From assembly GCA_003157945.1 (NCBI GenBank), contig PMFY01000165.1, positions 1 through 5,300 of the forward strand: a stretch of DNA of 5,300 nt, written 5' to 3'. Every line of letters begins with the position of its first letter. Positions within the stretch are counted from its first letter, which is position 1. The stretch comes from Acidimicrobiaceae bacterium (GTDB lineage Bacteria > Actinomycetota > Acidimicrobiia > Acidimicrobiales > RAAP-2). Below the pieces are notes generated by a model that saw only the letters and a program-made list of their open reading frames with translations, was not told where the DNA came from and did not search any database. Shown piece after piece: positions 1 through 5,087 of the stretch. The translations under genes and the position numbers were made by a program.

Positions 1-686
1 TCGAGCGACGACCGGAACATGGCCGCCACACCCGAGTACGGGGTGTCGCGGGGCATGCCTTCGCCGTAGACGTTGTGGTAGCGGAGGGCGGTGACCGAGC
101 CCCCGGTCGCCAGCGACCAGGCCAGTGCGTAGTTCTCCTGGGCCAGCTTGCTCGCCGCGTACAGGCTGCGAGGCCGGAGCGGCGCGTCCTCGTCCACCAG
201 CGCCCACGACAGGACGGATCCGTCGACCGGGCACCGGCAGTCGAACGTGCCCGCCTCGAGGTCGGTCGGGACCCGCGGGACCGGCGTCACGGTCCCGTGC
301 TCCGGGCAGGTGTAGCGGCCGTCGCCGTAGACGACCATGGACGATGCCAGGACGAGCCGCCGGCACCCGGTGGCCTGCATGGCGGCCAGGAGGACGGCCG
401 TGCCGAAGTCGTTGTGACTGGCGAACGCCGGGGCGTCGGCCGCATCGATGCCGGCTCCGACCACGGCGGCCTGATGGCATACGACGTCGGCACCGGTCAC
501 CCACGGTGCCATCGCCACGGTGTCCCGGACGTCGACCCGGTGGACCCCCTCGGGCGTCCGCGCCGACTCGCCGTGCGCCGAGGGGAGGAGCAGGTCGACC
601 TGTACGACGTCGTGGCCCTGTACCTCCAGGCTCCGGGTGACATGACGGCCGATGAAGCCGGAGGCACCGGTGACGAGCACCCTCAT
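1..686 (-). CDS. NAD-dependent epimerase/dehydratase (extended SDR), dTDP-L-rhamnose 4-epimerase-like, C-terminus outside window
   Basis: An extended short-chain dehydrogenase that probably epimerises a nucleotide-activated sugar in the cytoplasm. The ATG at 686 opens directly into the Rossmann start MRVLVTGASGFIGRH, with the NAD-binding TGxxGxxG at residues 6-13. Further family marks are D31 after the second strand, DVRD at 52-55, HQAA at 71-74, the catalytic-region ASSMVVYG at 114-121, and YAASK with Tyr176 and Lys180, followed by LRYHNVYG at 201-208. Between the Ser and Tyr motifs lies a Cys-containing insert (C127, H130, C150, C152). Such a zinc-knuckle-like insert is typical of the dTDP-L-rhamnose 4-epimerase (WbiB-type) subgroup rather than GalE. 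Only 228 codons are present; the family usually has about 310-370. No strong Shine-Dalgarno is visible before the ATG. The gene is divergent from the phosphorylase. The fold assignment is secure; the exact sugar substrate is inferred. Confidence 0.9.
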   Translation of the reverse strand, partial: MRVLVTGASGFIGRHVTRSLEVQGHDVVQVDLLLPSAHGESARTPEGVHRVDVRDTVAMAPWVTGADVVCHQAAVVGAGIDAADAPAFASHNDFGTAVLLAAMQATGCRRLVLASSMVVYGDGRYTCPEHGTVTPVPRVPTDLEAGTFDCRCPVDGSVLSWALVDEDAPLRPRSLYAASKLAQENYALAWSLATGGSVTALRYHNVYGEGMPRDTPYSGVAAMFRSSL

Positions 687-728
687 CGGAGACCGGCGTG
701 GCGGACGGCGGGCGCGGGCATACCGGCG

Positions 729-734
729 ATAGTA
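729..734 (-). promoter_or_regulatory. Possible -10 element for the divergent epimerase gene
   Basis: The minus strand reads TACTAT here, fitting the actinobacterial TANNNT -10 pattern. It would place a transcription start near 722 and leave a leader of about 36 nt before the ATG at 686. No convincing -35 is seen. The surrounding intergenic region (687-811) also holds a direct repeat of ACCGGCG at 692-698 and 722-728, exactly 30 bp apart. This is pattern matching in a short region and could be chance. Confidence 0.3.
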
Positions 735-811
735 CGCAGCCGTCGGACGCAGTCGTTCGGCCCGTCCCGCGGGTGGGGACGATCGACGGACGGATCTGCG
801 AGCATGGGCCG

Positions 812-1675
812 GTGGACGAGCCGCAGAACCGCCCCACCGGAGGGACCGACTGGTCGGACAGGGAGGCCCACGACACCGCGGCGTCGGCTGCCGACGCCCT
901 GGCCGCCATCACCCAGGTGGCGCACCACGACGTCGCCGTGGTGCTCGGCACGGGACTGGCGGCTGCGGCCGATGCGCTCGGACCGCCGTCGTCACGGCAC
1001 CCGCTCGACACGCTGCCGGGGCTCCCCCGGTCGTTCGTCAGCCACCAGACCTCCGAATTCCGCTCCCTGGACCTCGGCGGACGGCGGATCCTGGTCTTCC
1101 TCGGACGTCTGCACCTCTACGAGGGCTACTCGCCCGCGCAGGTCGTCCACCCCGTCCGCATCGCCGCGGCCGCCGGATGCTCCACGGTGATCCTGACCAA
1201 CGCCTCGGGCTCGCTGCGCTCCGACGTGCCCACCGGCGCCCTCGCCCTCATCGCCGACCACCTCAACCTGACCGGTCGCTCGCCACTCTCCGCGGATCCG
1301 TCCGGGCCCCGTCTGCCCACCCCGTTCGTGGACCTCGTCGACGCCTGGTCGCCCCGGCTCCGCCGTGTCGCCCACGCCGTCGACCCCACCCTGGCCGAGT
1401 GCGTCTACGCCCAGATCGGCGGACCGCACTTCGAGACCCCCGCCGAGATCCGCATGCTCCGGACCCTCGGAGCGGACCTCGTCGGCATGTCGAGCGTGCT
1501 GGAGGCGATCGCCGCCCGCCAGGTGGGGGCCGAGGTCCTCGGGGTGTCGCTGGTCACCAACCTGGCCGCCGGCATGGCGGACGAGGCGATCTCGCCCGGC
1601 GACATCATCGGCGTGGGTGTGGACCGGGCCGCCGAGGTCGGCCGACTGATCGGCGAGATCATCCTGACGCTGTAG
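812..1675 (+). CDS. punA: Purine-nucleoside phosphorylase, trimeric (low-molecular-mass) type
   Basis: Catalyses phosphorolysis of purine (deoxy)ribonucleosides to free base plus (deoxy)ribose 1-phosphate in cytoplasmic purine salvage. From the GTG at 812 the protein has 287 residues, normal for the family. An in-frame ATG at 698 would add 38 unconserved residues and run close to the divergent gene, so GTG is preferred, although no clear Shine-Dalgarno precedes it. Visible motifs are VVLGTGL (43-49, phosphate loop), H78, GRLHLYEGY (98-106, with R99, H101, Y103), LTNASGSL (128-135), IGGPHFETPAEIRML (202-216, with F207 and E208), VGMSS (224-228) and SLVTNLAAG (246-254, with N250). The E208/N250 pair is the known signature for 6-oxopurines (inosine, guanosine). 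The mycobacterial enzyme is a close match by eye. Two active-site positions differ: Thr47 replaces the phosphate-loop Ser, and Pro262 replaces the His that contacts the ribose 5'-hydroxyl. Methylthioadenosine phosphorylase is a related alternative, but the E/N pair argues against it. Confidence 0.93.
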   Translation: MDEPQNRPTGGTDWSDREAHDTAASAADALAAITQVAHHDVAVVLGTGLAAAADALGPPSSRHPLDTLPGLPRSFVSHQTSEFRSLDLGGRRILVFLGRLHLYEGYSPAQVVHPVRIAAAAGCSTVILTNASGSLRSDVPTGALALIADHLNLTGRSPLSADPSGPRLPTPFVDLVDAWSPRLRRVAHAVDPTLAECVYAQIGGPHFETPAEIRMLRTLGADLVGMSSVLEAIAARQVGAEVLGVSLVTNLAAGMADEAISPGDIIGVGVDRAAEVGRLIGEIILTL

Positions 1676-1716
1676 GCGGGAACCGGTGGTAGGAACGGGA
1701 TCGGGTGACCCCCTCG

Positions 1717-1722
1717 TACGAT
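1717..1722 (+). promoter_or_regulatory. Leaderless-type promoter -10 element (TACGAT)
   Basis: TACGAT fits the actinobacterial TANNNT -10 consensus. Six bases (CGGACC) separate it from the ATG at 1729, so the expected transcription start, 7 nt after the hexamer, falls on the A of that ATG. This is the geometry of leaderless transcripts, which are common in Actinomycetota. No good -35 is seen, as is usual for such promoters. It lies 42 nt after the phosphorylase stop and would also supply transcription to the lipoprotein gene, giving that gene a leader of about 188 nt. Confidence 0.5.
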
Positions 1723-1728
1723 CGGACC

Positions 1729-1920
1729 ATGAGCCGGGCACCCTCCTCCGTCCCCCCGGCGTCGTGGCCCGGCCGTCCGGCCATCACCCGGCCCGTCGAT
1801 CCCCGGGGGACGTCCCGCACTACGGGGGACGCGGTCGCCGTGCCGGCCGCCTCGACCGCGTTCCCTGCCGTTCCCCCCTGGCGACTCCCGTCGGCGGGTC
1901 ACGACGGTCCCCCCGGATGA
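1729..1920 (+). CDS. Doubtful small leader ORF overlapping the lipoprotein start
   Basis: A 63-codon frame opening at an ATG exactly where the leaderless promoter predicts the transcript to begin. It ends in TGA, overlapping the next gene's start as ATGA (1917-1920). The product would be rich in Pro, Ala, Ser, Arg and Gly, with no domain, signal peptide or motif that I recognise, and would probably be disordered. For it: start-site geometry, the 4-base overlap suggesting translational coupling, and the lack of a Shine-Dalgarno before the lipoprotein gene. Against it: second-codon-position GC is about 80% by hand count, far above a normal folded protein, so the frame may simply be open because the region is very GC-rich. 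It may act only as a translated leader, or not be translated at all. Confidence 0.35.
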   Translation: MSRAPSSVPPASWPGRPAITRPVDPRGTSRTTGDAVAVPAASTAFPAVPPWRLPSAGHDGPPG

Positions 1921-2933
1921 CCCGGCGTCGATGGGCCCCGGTCGGCCTCGTCCTGCTCGTCGCCGTGACCCTGGTCGCCTGCTCCGATGGCGCCGCCACC
2001 GGCGGCGGACCTGCGTCCACCACGCTGCCCCGGGCCGCCGAACCGGCGTTCTCTCCCGCCCCGGCGTCCACCCCGACGGGGACCGTCGTGGCCGCCGGCC
2101 CGTCGGCCCAGGGTGTGGCGGTGGATCCGACCACCGGGATCGTGGCCGTCGGGCAGGTGGGGGGCGCCGACCTCTACGCCGAATCCGGGCGCCACCTGGC
2201 GGTCGTCCCCCTCCCGTCCGCCCCCCGCCACATCGCGCTGGCGGCGCCCGGTGGGCCCTTCCTCGTCCCCGCCGAAGCGTCCTCGGCGGTGGCCTTCGTC
2301 GACGAACCCGGCGGGTCGGTCGCCGCGACCGTCGCCACCGGCCGCATGCCTCACGATCTCGTCGACGTGGACGGGACGGTCTTCGTCGGCAACGAGCACG
2401 ACAGCACGATGACCGTGATCCGACAGCAGCGGGTGATCGCAACGGTTCCGGTCGCCGAGCAACCCGGCGGCCTCACCGTCGTAGGGCCCGACGTCGCCGT
2501 GGTGTCGGTGCGCGCCCGTCGACTCCAGCTCTTCGACGCCACCTCGCTCCGCCTCGTCGCGTCCGTGCCGATCCAGGGTGGTCCCTCCCATGTCGCCGCC
2601 TACGGCTCGGAGCTCTACGTCGTCGACACCGGGGGCACCCACCTCCGGGTCTTCGACACCGCCCCCCGGCTCCACCTGGTCGGAAGTGTGTCCGTCCCGA
2701 GGAGCCCGCTGGGCGTGGCGGTCGACCCGGTGCGGGCCCGCCTGTGGATCACCTGCACGGCAACGAACCGTCTGGTGGAGCTCTCGCTCGCCCGGCCGCT
2801 CCCACGGATCATCGGCCAGTGGCCCACCGTGCGCCAGCCGGACACCGTCGCGGTCGACCCCCGGACCGACACCGTCTTCGTGGTCGGCGTGTACCCGGGC
2901 TCGCTCCAGATCCTCCACGACCCGGGCGGCTGA
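1917..2933 (+). CDS. Lipoprotein with a seven-bladed beta-propeller (YVTN/NHL-like repeats)
   Basis: A 338-residue exported lipoprotein. The ATG at 1917 is chosen because it opens directly into a lipoprotein signal: RRR at 3-5, a hydrophobic core at about 7-20, and lipobox L19-V20-A21-C22. The same frame is open upstream to 1686 but would bury the signal. A Pro/Ala/Thr/Gly linker (23-55) precedes seven repeats of about 40 residues. They start near GVAVDP (66), HIALA (105), HDLVDV (146), GLTVV (185), HVAAY (225), GVAVDP (266) and TVAVDP (310). Each carries a V-x-V strand, a variable loop and a V-x-x-V strand ending in a Pro-containing turn. An N-terminal strand (TGTVVA, 54-59) could close blade seven. 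This pattern matches YVTN/NHL/SMP-30-like propellers, which serve as binding scaffolds or, in some families, hydrolases. No catalytic residues can be assigned, so the ligand is unknown. No good Shine-Dalgarno is seen; the ATGA overlap with the upstream frame may provide coupling. Confidence 0.88.
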   Translation: MTRRRWAPVGLVLLVAVTLVACSDGAATGGGPASTTLPRAAEPAFSPAPASTPTGTVVAAGPSAQGVAVDPTTGIVAVGQVGGADLYAESGRHLAVVPLPSAPRHIALAAPGGPFLVPAEASSAVAFVDEPGGSVAATVATGRMPHDLVDVDGTVFVGNEHDSTMTVIRQQRVIATVPVAEQPGGLTVVGPDVAVVSVRARRLQLFDATSLRLVASVPIQGGPSHVAAYGSELYVVDTGGTHLRVFDTAPRLHLVGSVSVPRSPLGVAVDPVRARLWITCTATNRLVELSLARPLPRIIGQWPTVRQPDTVAVDPRTDTVFVVGVYPGSLQILHDPGG

Positions 2934-2948
2934 CCACCCCGGCCTGAA

Positions 2949-2979
2949 CGGGCGCACGGCGGCGACGTCGACGCGCCCG
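2949..2979 (+). terminator. Possible terminator hairpin after the lipoprotein gene
   Basis: CGGGCGC (2949-2955) pairs perfectly with GCGCCCG (2973-2979), giving a 7-bp GC-only stem around a 17-nt loop, starting 15 nt after the stop codon. A second small GC palindrome, CGGGGCCCCG (2980-2989), follows at once. There is no T-run, which is common for high-GC bacteria. Short perfect stems are easy to find in DNA this GC-rich, so the call is tentative. Confidence 0.35.
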
Positions 2980-3017
2980 CGGGGCCCCGGGCTGGATGCA
3001 CGACGCACTCCAGACGT

Positions 3018-3066
3018 CTTCTCGAAGGGCACGCAGGAGACCGCTGCCTCTTGCCGTTCCGAGAAG
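3018..3066. repeat. Long imperfect inverted repeat (candidate RNA hairpin)
   Basis: CTTCTCG (3018-3024) pairs perfectly with CGAGAAG (3060-3066). The stem can extend through GAA/TTC and GGCA/TGCC with a mismatch and a one-base bulge. Inside lies a second stem, GCAG (3033-3036) with CTGC (3044-3047). The whole could form a 49-nt rod. It starts about 85 nt after the lipoprotein stop and ends about 235 nt before the next start, so it could be a late terminator, part of a leader, or a small RNA. No T-run follows. Confidence 0.4.
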
Positions 3067-3207
3067 CACCCATAGAGCAGTTCGGAGGGGTGGACGCGCG
3101 GACGTTGCCCGTCGGCCGGTGGCGGCGGGTGCGCCACGGAGTCGACGCGGGCGCGCCCGGAGTGCCGCCGATCCGCCGCAGCAGGCACGGTCGTAGGCGC
3201 CGAACGG

Positions 3208-3227
3208 CACGTAACCACACGTACGTT
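3208..3227 (+). promoter_or_regulatory. Promoter-like site with CACGTA direct repeat
   Basis: CACGTA occurs at 3208-3213 and again at 3218-3223, spaced by one helical turn (10 bp). The second copy sits in the palindrome ACGTACGT (3219-3226). It also overlaps TACGTT (3222-3227), which fits the TANNNT -10 pattern and would start a transcript near 3234, about 68 nt before the ATG at 3302. A repeat overlapping a -10 is the usual place for a repressor operator. No -35 is clear, so this is a candidate only. Confidence 0.3.
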
Positions 3228-3301
3228 TCCCTCCCTTTTCATCCAAATCGTGACCGGTGACGAAGACCTGGTACCCCCTAAGAGAATCTGGAGATTTAGT
3301 C

Positions 3302-4477
3302 ATGACACTGTCCAATCGAAGGCTGGCAGTACTCGGTGCCGCCGTCGCCGTCGCCGCTGCCGGAGCGGCATTCGTCGGCCCGACGGTGTCCGGTGCGTCC
3401 ACCACCCCAGACACCGTGACGGCGATTCCTGCGCTCACCGGCGTGGGCACCACGCTGACCCTCGATGCCGGCACCGCCGCCGCGCTGACCGGCCTCGGCG
3501 TCAAGGTGGCGCCCGAGGGCTCCGCCACGGCGTCCGGATCCGCGATCACCTTTCCGATCACGTCGGGGTACGTGGAGATCCATAGCAACAAGCACCATCA
3601 TCCCGGCTACATCGAAGGCTCGATCGAGCACTTCGGGTCCGGACTGACGCTCACCGCCGGCTCCACGGTCGTGACCCTCTCCGACTTCGTGGTCGACCCC
3701 GGTGACTCCTACCTGTACGGCACCGTCAACGGAGTCCCGGACAAGTCACCGCTCCTGCAGCTCGACGGTCGAGCGGTCAAGGTGAGCAAGGACGGTTCCG
3801 GCGACGTGGTGCTGAACGGCACCGTGGCGAATCTCACCAGCAGCGCCGCAGCCGCGCTGGACACGTCGTTCGGCACCCAGGCGATCAAGGGCGGCACCCC
3901 TCTCGGCACGGTGCACCTCGTCGCCAAGGGCGTGGCCAACACCTACACCGGCAAGGTCGCCGAGATCCCCAGGGTCACCGGGACCACGACGTTGGATCTC
4001 AACTCGGCCACCGCAGCGGCACTCACGAGCCTGGGCGTCACGCCCGGGGTGACCGGAACGGCGACGGTCAGCGGGGGCGCCGTCTCGTTCCCGATCACCG
4101 GGGGCGATGCCGTCATCCACGCCAACAAGCACTACGCACCCGGCTACGTGGACGGAGTCATCCTCCATCAGGGCAGCGGTCTGACCCTGACGAAGGGCGC
4201 AACCACCGTGACGCTCAGCAACTTCACCATCGATCCCGGCCACTCGATCCTCTACGGTGATGTCGACGGGACCGTCGGTGCCGCGAACGTTCCCCTGCTG
4301 CAGCTCGACGGTCGTCCGCTGGTGATCTCCACGAGTGGAGGACAGGTCCACCTCGACGGCACGATCGCCAATCTCACGCCCACGGCTGCATCGGCCCTCA
4401 ACAAGGCCTTCGGCGTCACGGCGTTCCAGCCCGGGATGCCCCTCGGCACCGCGCACATCGCGGCGTCCGCCGCCTAG
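3302..4477 (+). CDS. Secreted protein with two tandem repeats, uncharacterised actinobacterial family (HtaA-like repeat architecture)
   Basis: A 391-residue exported protein. The ATG at 3302 is chosen because GGAG (3290-3293) lies 8 nt before it and it opens into a Sec signal peptide: NRR at 5-7, an Ala/Val-rich core at 8-25, and probable cleavage after VSGA (residue 32). An in-frame ATG at 3257 would add 15 residues ahead of the signal and is unlikely. Two domains follow, at about 50-207 and 227-388, more than half identical to each other by eye. Each runs TTLxL, TAAALTxLGV, FPIT, IHxNKHxxPGY (94-103 and 273-282 from the first His), GSGLTL, VTLSxF, DPGxSxLYG, PLLQLDGR, GTxANLT and PLGTxH. 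Single-domain relatives are familiar from Streptomyces as hypothetical secreted proteins. The GSGLTL/VTL/LYG core resembles HtaA haem-binding repeats, so haem or metal binding is possible but unproven. There is no membrane anchor or sorting signal at the C-terminus. It is followed by a strong terminator. Confidence 0.88.
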   Translation: MTLSNRRLAVLGAAVAVAAAGAAFVGPTVSGASTTPDTVTAIPALTGVGTTLTLDAGTAAALTGLGVKVAPEGSATASGSAITFPITSGYVEIHSNKHHHPGYIEGSIEHFGSGLTLTAGSTVVTLSDFVVDPGDSYLYGTVNGVPDKSPLLQLDGRAVKVSKDGSGDVVLNGTVANLTSSAAAALDTSFGTQAIKGGTPLGTVHLVAKGVANTYTGKVAEIPRVTGTTTLDLNSATAAALTSLGVTPGVTGTATVSGGAVSFPITGGDAVIHANKHYAPGYVDGVILHQGSGLTLTKGATTVTLSNFTIDPGHSILYGDVDGTVGAANVPLLQLDGRPLVISTSGGQVHLDGTIANLTPTAASALNKAFGVTAFQPGMPLGTAHIAASAA

Positions 4478-4495
4478 GGAACGGCATCCGGAACC

Positions 4496-4528
4496 TGCCG
4501 GCCGGACGCCTGAGGCGTCCGGCCGGCA
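4496..4528. terminator. Bidirectional terminator: perfect 15-bp inverted repeat
   Basis: TGCCGGCCGGACGCC (4496-4510) is followed by the loop TGA and its exact complement GGCGTCCGGCCGGCA (4514-4528). It lies 18 nt after the stop of the secreted protein (4477) and 52 nt beyond the stop of the convergent gene (4581), so it can serve both. There is no T-run on either side, as in many GC-rich actinobacterial terminators. A perfect 15-bp stem is well beyond what the local base composition would give by chance. Confidence 0.85.
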
Positions 4529-4580
4529 CGACCGCGTCGGGGGCGACGAACTCCGGCAACGCGTTCGCCACGCCCGCTCC

Positions 4581-5087
4581 TCATCGCTCCCGGACCTCCG
4601 CGAGGACGATGTCCCGGTCCGACCCGGCCACGGTGGCGTCGATTCCGATCCTCGGGCGCTCACCGACGACGGGTCGCCGGAAGACTGTGAGCTCGAACCG
4701 GTCGTTGTGCAGCACCGAGGTGGACTCGGACCCCGACCCGAACTCGAAGCCGTCGACCGACACCGGGCCCTGCGTCCAGCCGCCCCCGTGGATGCGGACG
4801 TTGCTCGGCGCCACGAGCCAGCCGCCGTCAGACGGGAACATGCTCAGCGCCTCGCCCTGACCGGTGAGGGCGAACGCCGCCAACATCAGGACGAGCACGG
4901 AATCAGCGAGCCCGTCGTAGATCCAGCGGGCCCCGAGCACCGAGTGCTCCGCCGTCGTGATGAGCGCATCCCCTGCGCCGGCCAGTGGCTCGTCGCGGTA
5001 GGTGAGCGGGAAGATGAAGGCGCTGATCGACCGGGCCGACGCCGAGATGTACCGGGATAAAGCAGCATCAAAGGCTAACAAAAGCAA
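4581..5087 (-). CDS. Free-standing maltokinase N-terminal cap-like protein, probably 5'-truncated
   Basis: The body resembles actinobacterial proteins carrying the maltokinase N-terminal cap-like domain. Marks are FPLTYRDEPLAGAGDALI (26-43), TAEHSVLGARWIYDG (45-59), LTGQGEA (74-80), HGGGW (100-104), VDGFEF (111-116), LHNDRFELTVFRRPV (126-140) and VLAEVR (161-166). In maltokinase (Mak/Pep2, glucan synthesis through GlgE) this domain caps a kinase. Free-standing copies have no established role, and no kinase domain is present here. As I recall the family, members carry a longer N-terminus, with a KLE...WLP...W region and then an acidic FRLDDP stretch; it is missing. The only available start is a TTG at 5087 without a well-placed Shine-Dalgarno. 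The first ten codons (such as TTG, CTT, TTG, TTA) are AT-rich, whereas codons from 11 onward are GC3-rich. The intact gene probably began further upstream and was interrupted near 5057. Family membership is fairly likely; function is unknown. Confidence 0.62.
   Translation of the reverse strand: MLLLAFDAALSRYISASARSISAFIFPLTYRDEPLAGAGDALITTAEHSVLGARWIYDGLADSVLVLMLAAFALTGQGEALSMFPSDGGWLVAPSNVRIHGGGWTQGPVSVDGFEFGSGSESTSVLHNDRFELTVFRRPVVGERPRIGIDATVAGSDRDIVLAEVRER

Larger units (their letters stand above)
2934..3301 (+). other. 368-bp intergenic region upstream of the secreted repeat protein
   Basis: No convincing gene is seen on either strand; the frames here are short or shadow the flanking genes. 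The first part is GC-rich and holds the candidate terminator at 2949-2979. The middle holds a long imperfect hairpin (3018-3066) and a smaller 6-bp stem, GTGGCG (3119-3124) with CGCCAC (3132-3137). The last 80 bases become less GC-rich, with a pyrimidine run at 3226-3240, as expected for a promoter and leader of the gene at 3302. I recognise no known riboswitch consensus. Confidence 0.6.

Noticed and set aside
698..811. Upstream extension of the phosphorylase from the ATG at 698
   Set aside because: The 38 extra residues show no resemblance to family N-termini, and the start would lie only 12 bp from the divergent epimerase start.
992..1741. Open minus-strand frame opposite the phosphorylase
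   Set aside because: It is a GC-rich shadow frame; the plus strand carries all the PNP motifs.
1405..2442. Arg-rich open minus-strand frame across the phosphorylase-lipoprotein junction
   Set aside because: The product is almost entirely Arg, Pro, Gly and Ser, as expected from a frame read against GC-rich codons.
2973..2998. GC palindromes after the lipoprotein gene read as an attachment site
   Set aside because: Short palindromes are expected in DNA this GC-rich, and there is no integrase or matching second copy.
3031..3050. CAGGAGACC followed by a GCC, resembling the B12 box of cobalamin riboswitches
   Set aside because: The spacing to the final GCC is off by two bases, and the other conserved cobalamin-riboswitch parts are not seen upstream. 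The downstream gene is also not a cobalamin gene.
1899..3242. Long open frame on the minus strand opposite the lipoprotein gene
   Set aside because: It mirrors the strong codon bias of the plus-strand gene. Its translation is low-complexity Gly/Arg/Asp/His with no motifs, whereas the plus frame has a signal peptide and regular blades.
3257..3301. Alternative ATG at 3257 for the secreted repeat protein
   Set aside because: The ATG at 3302 has a GGAG at proper spacing and begins directly with the signal peptide; the upstream ATG adds unrelated residues ahead of it.
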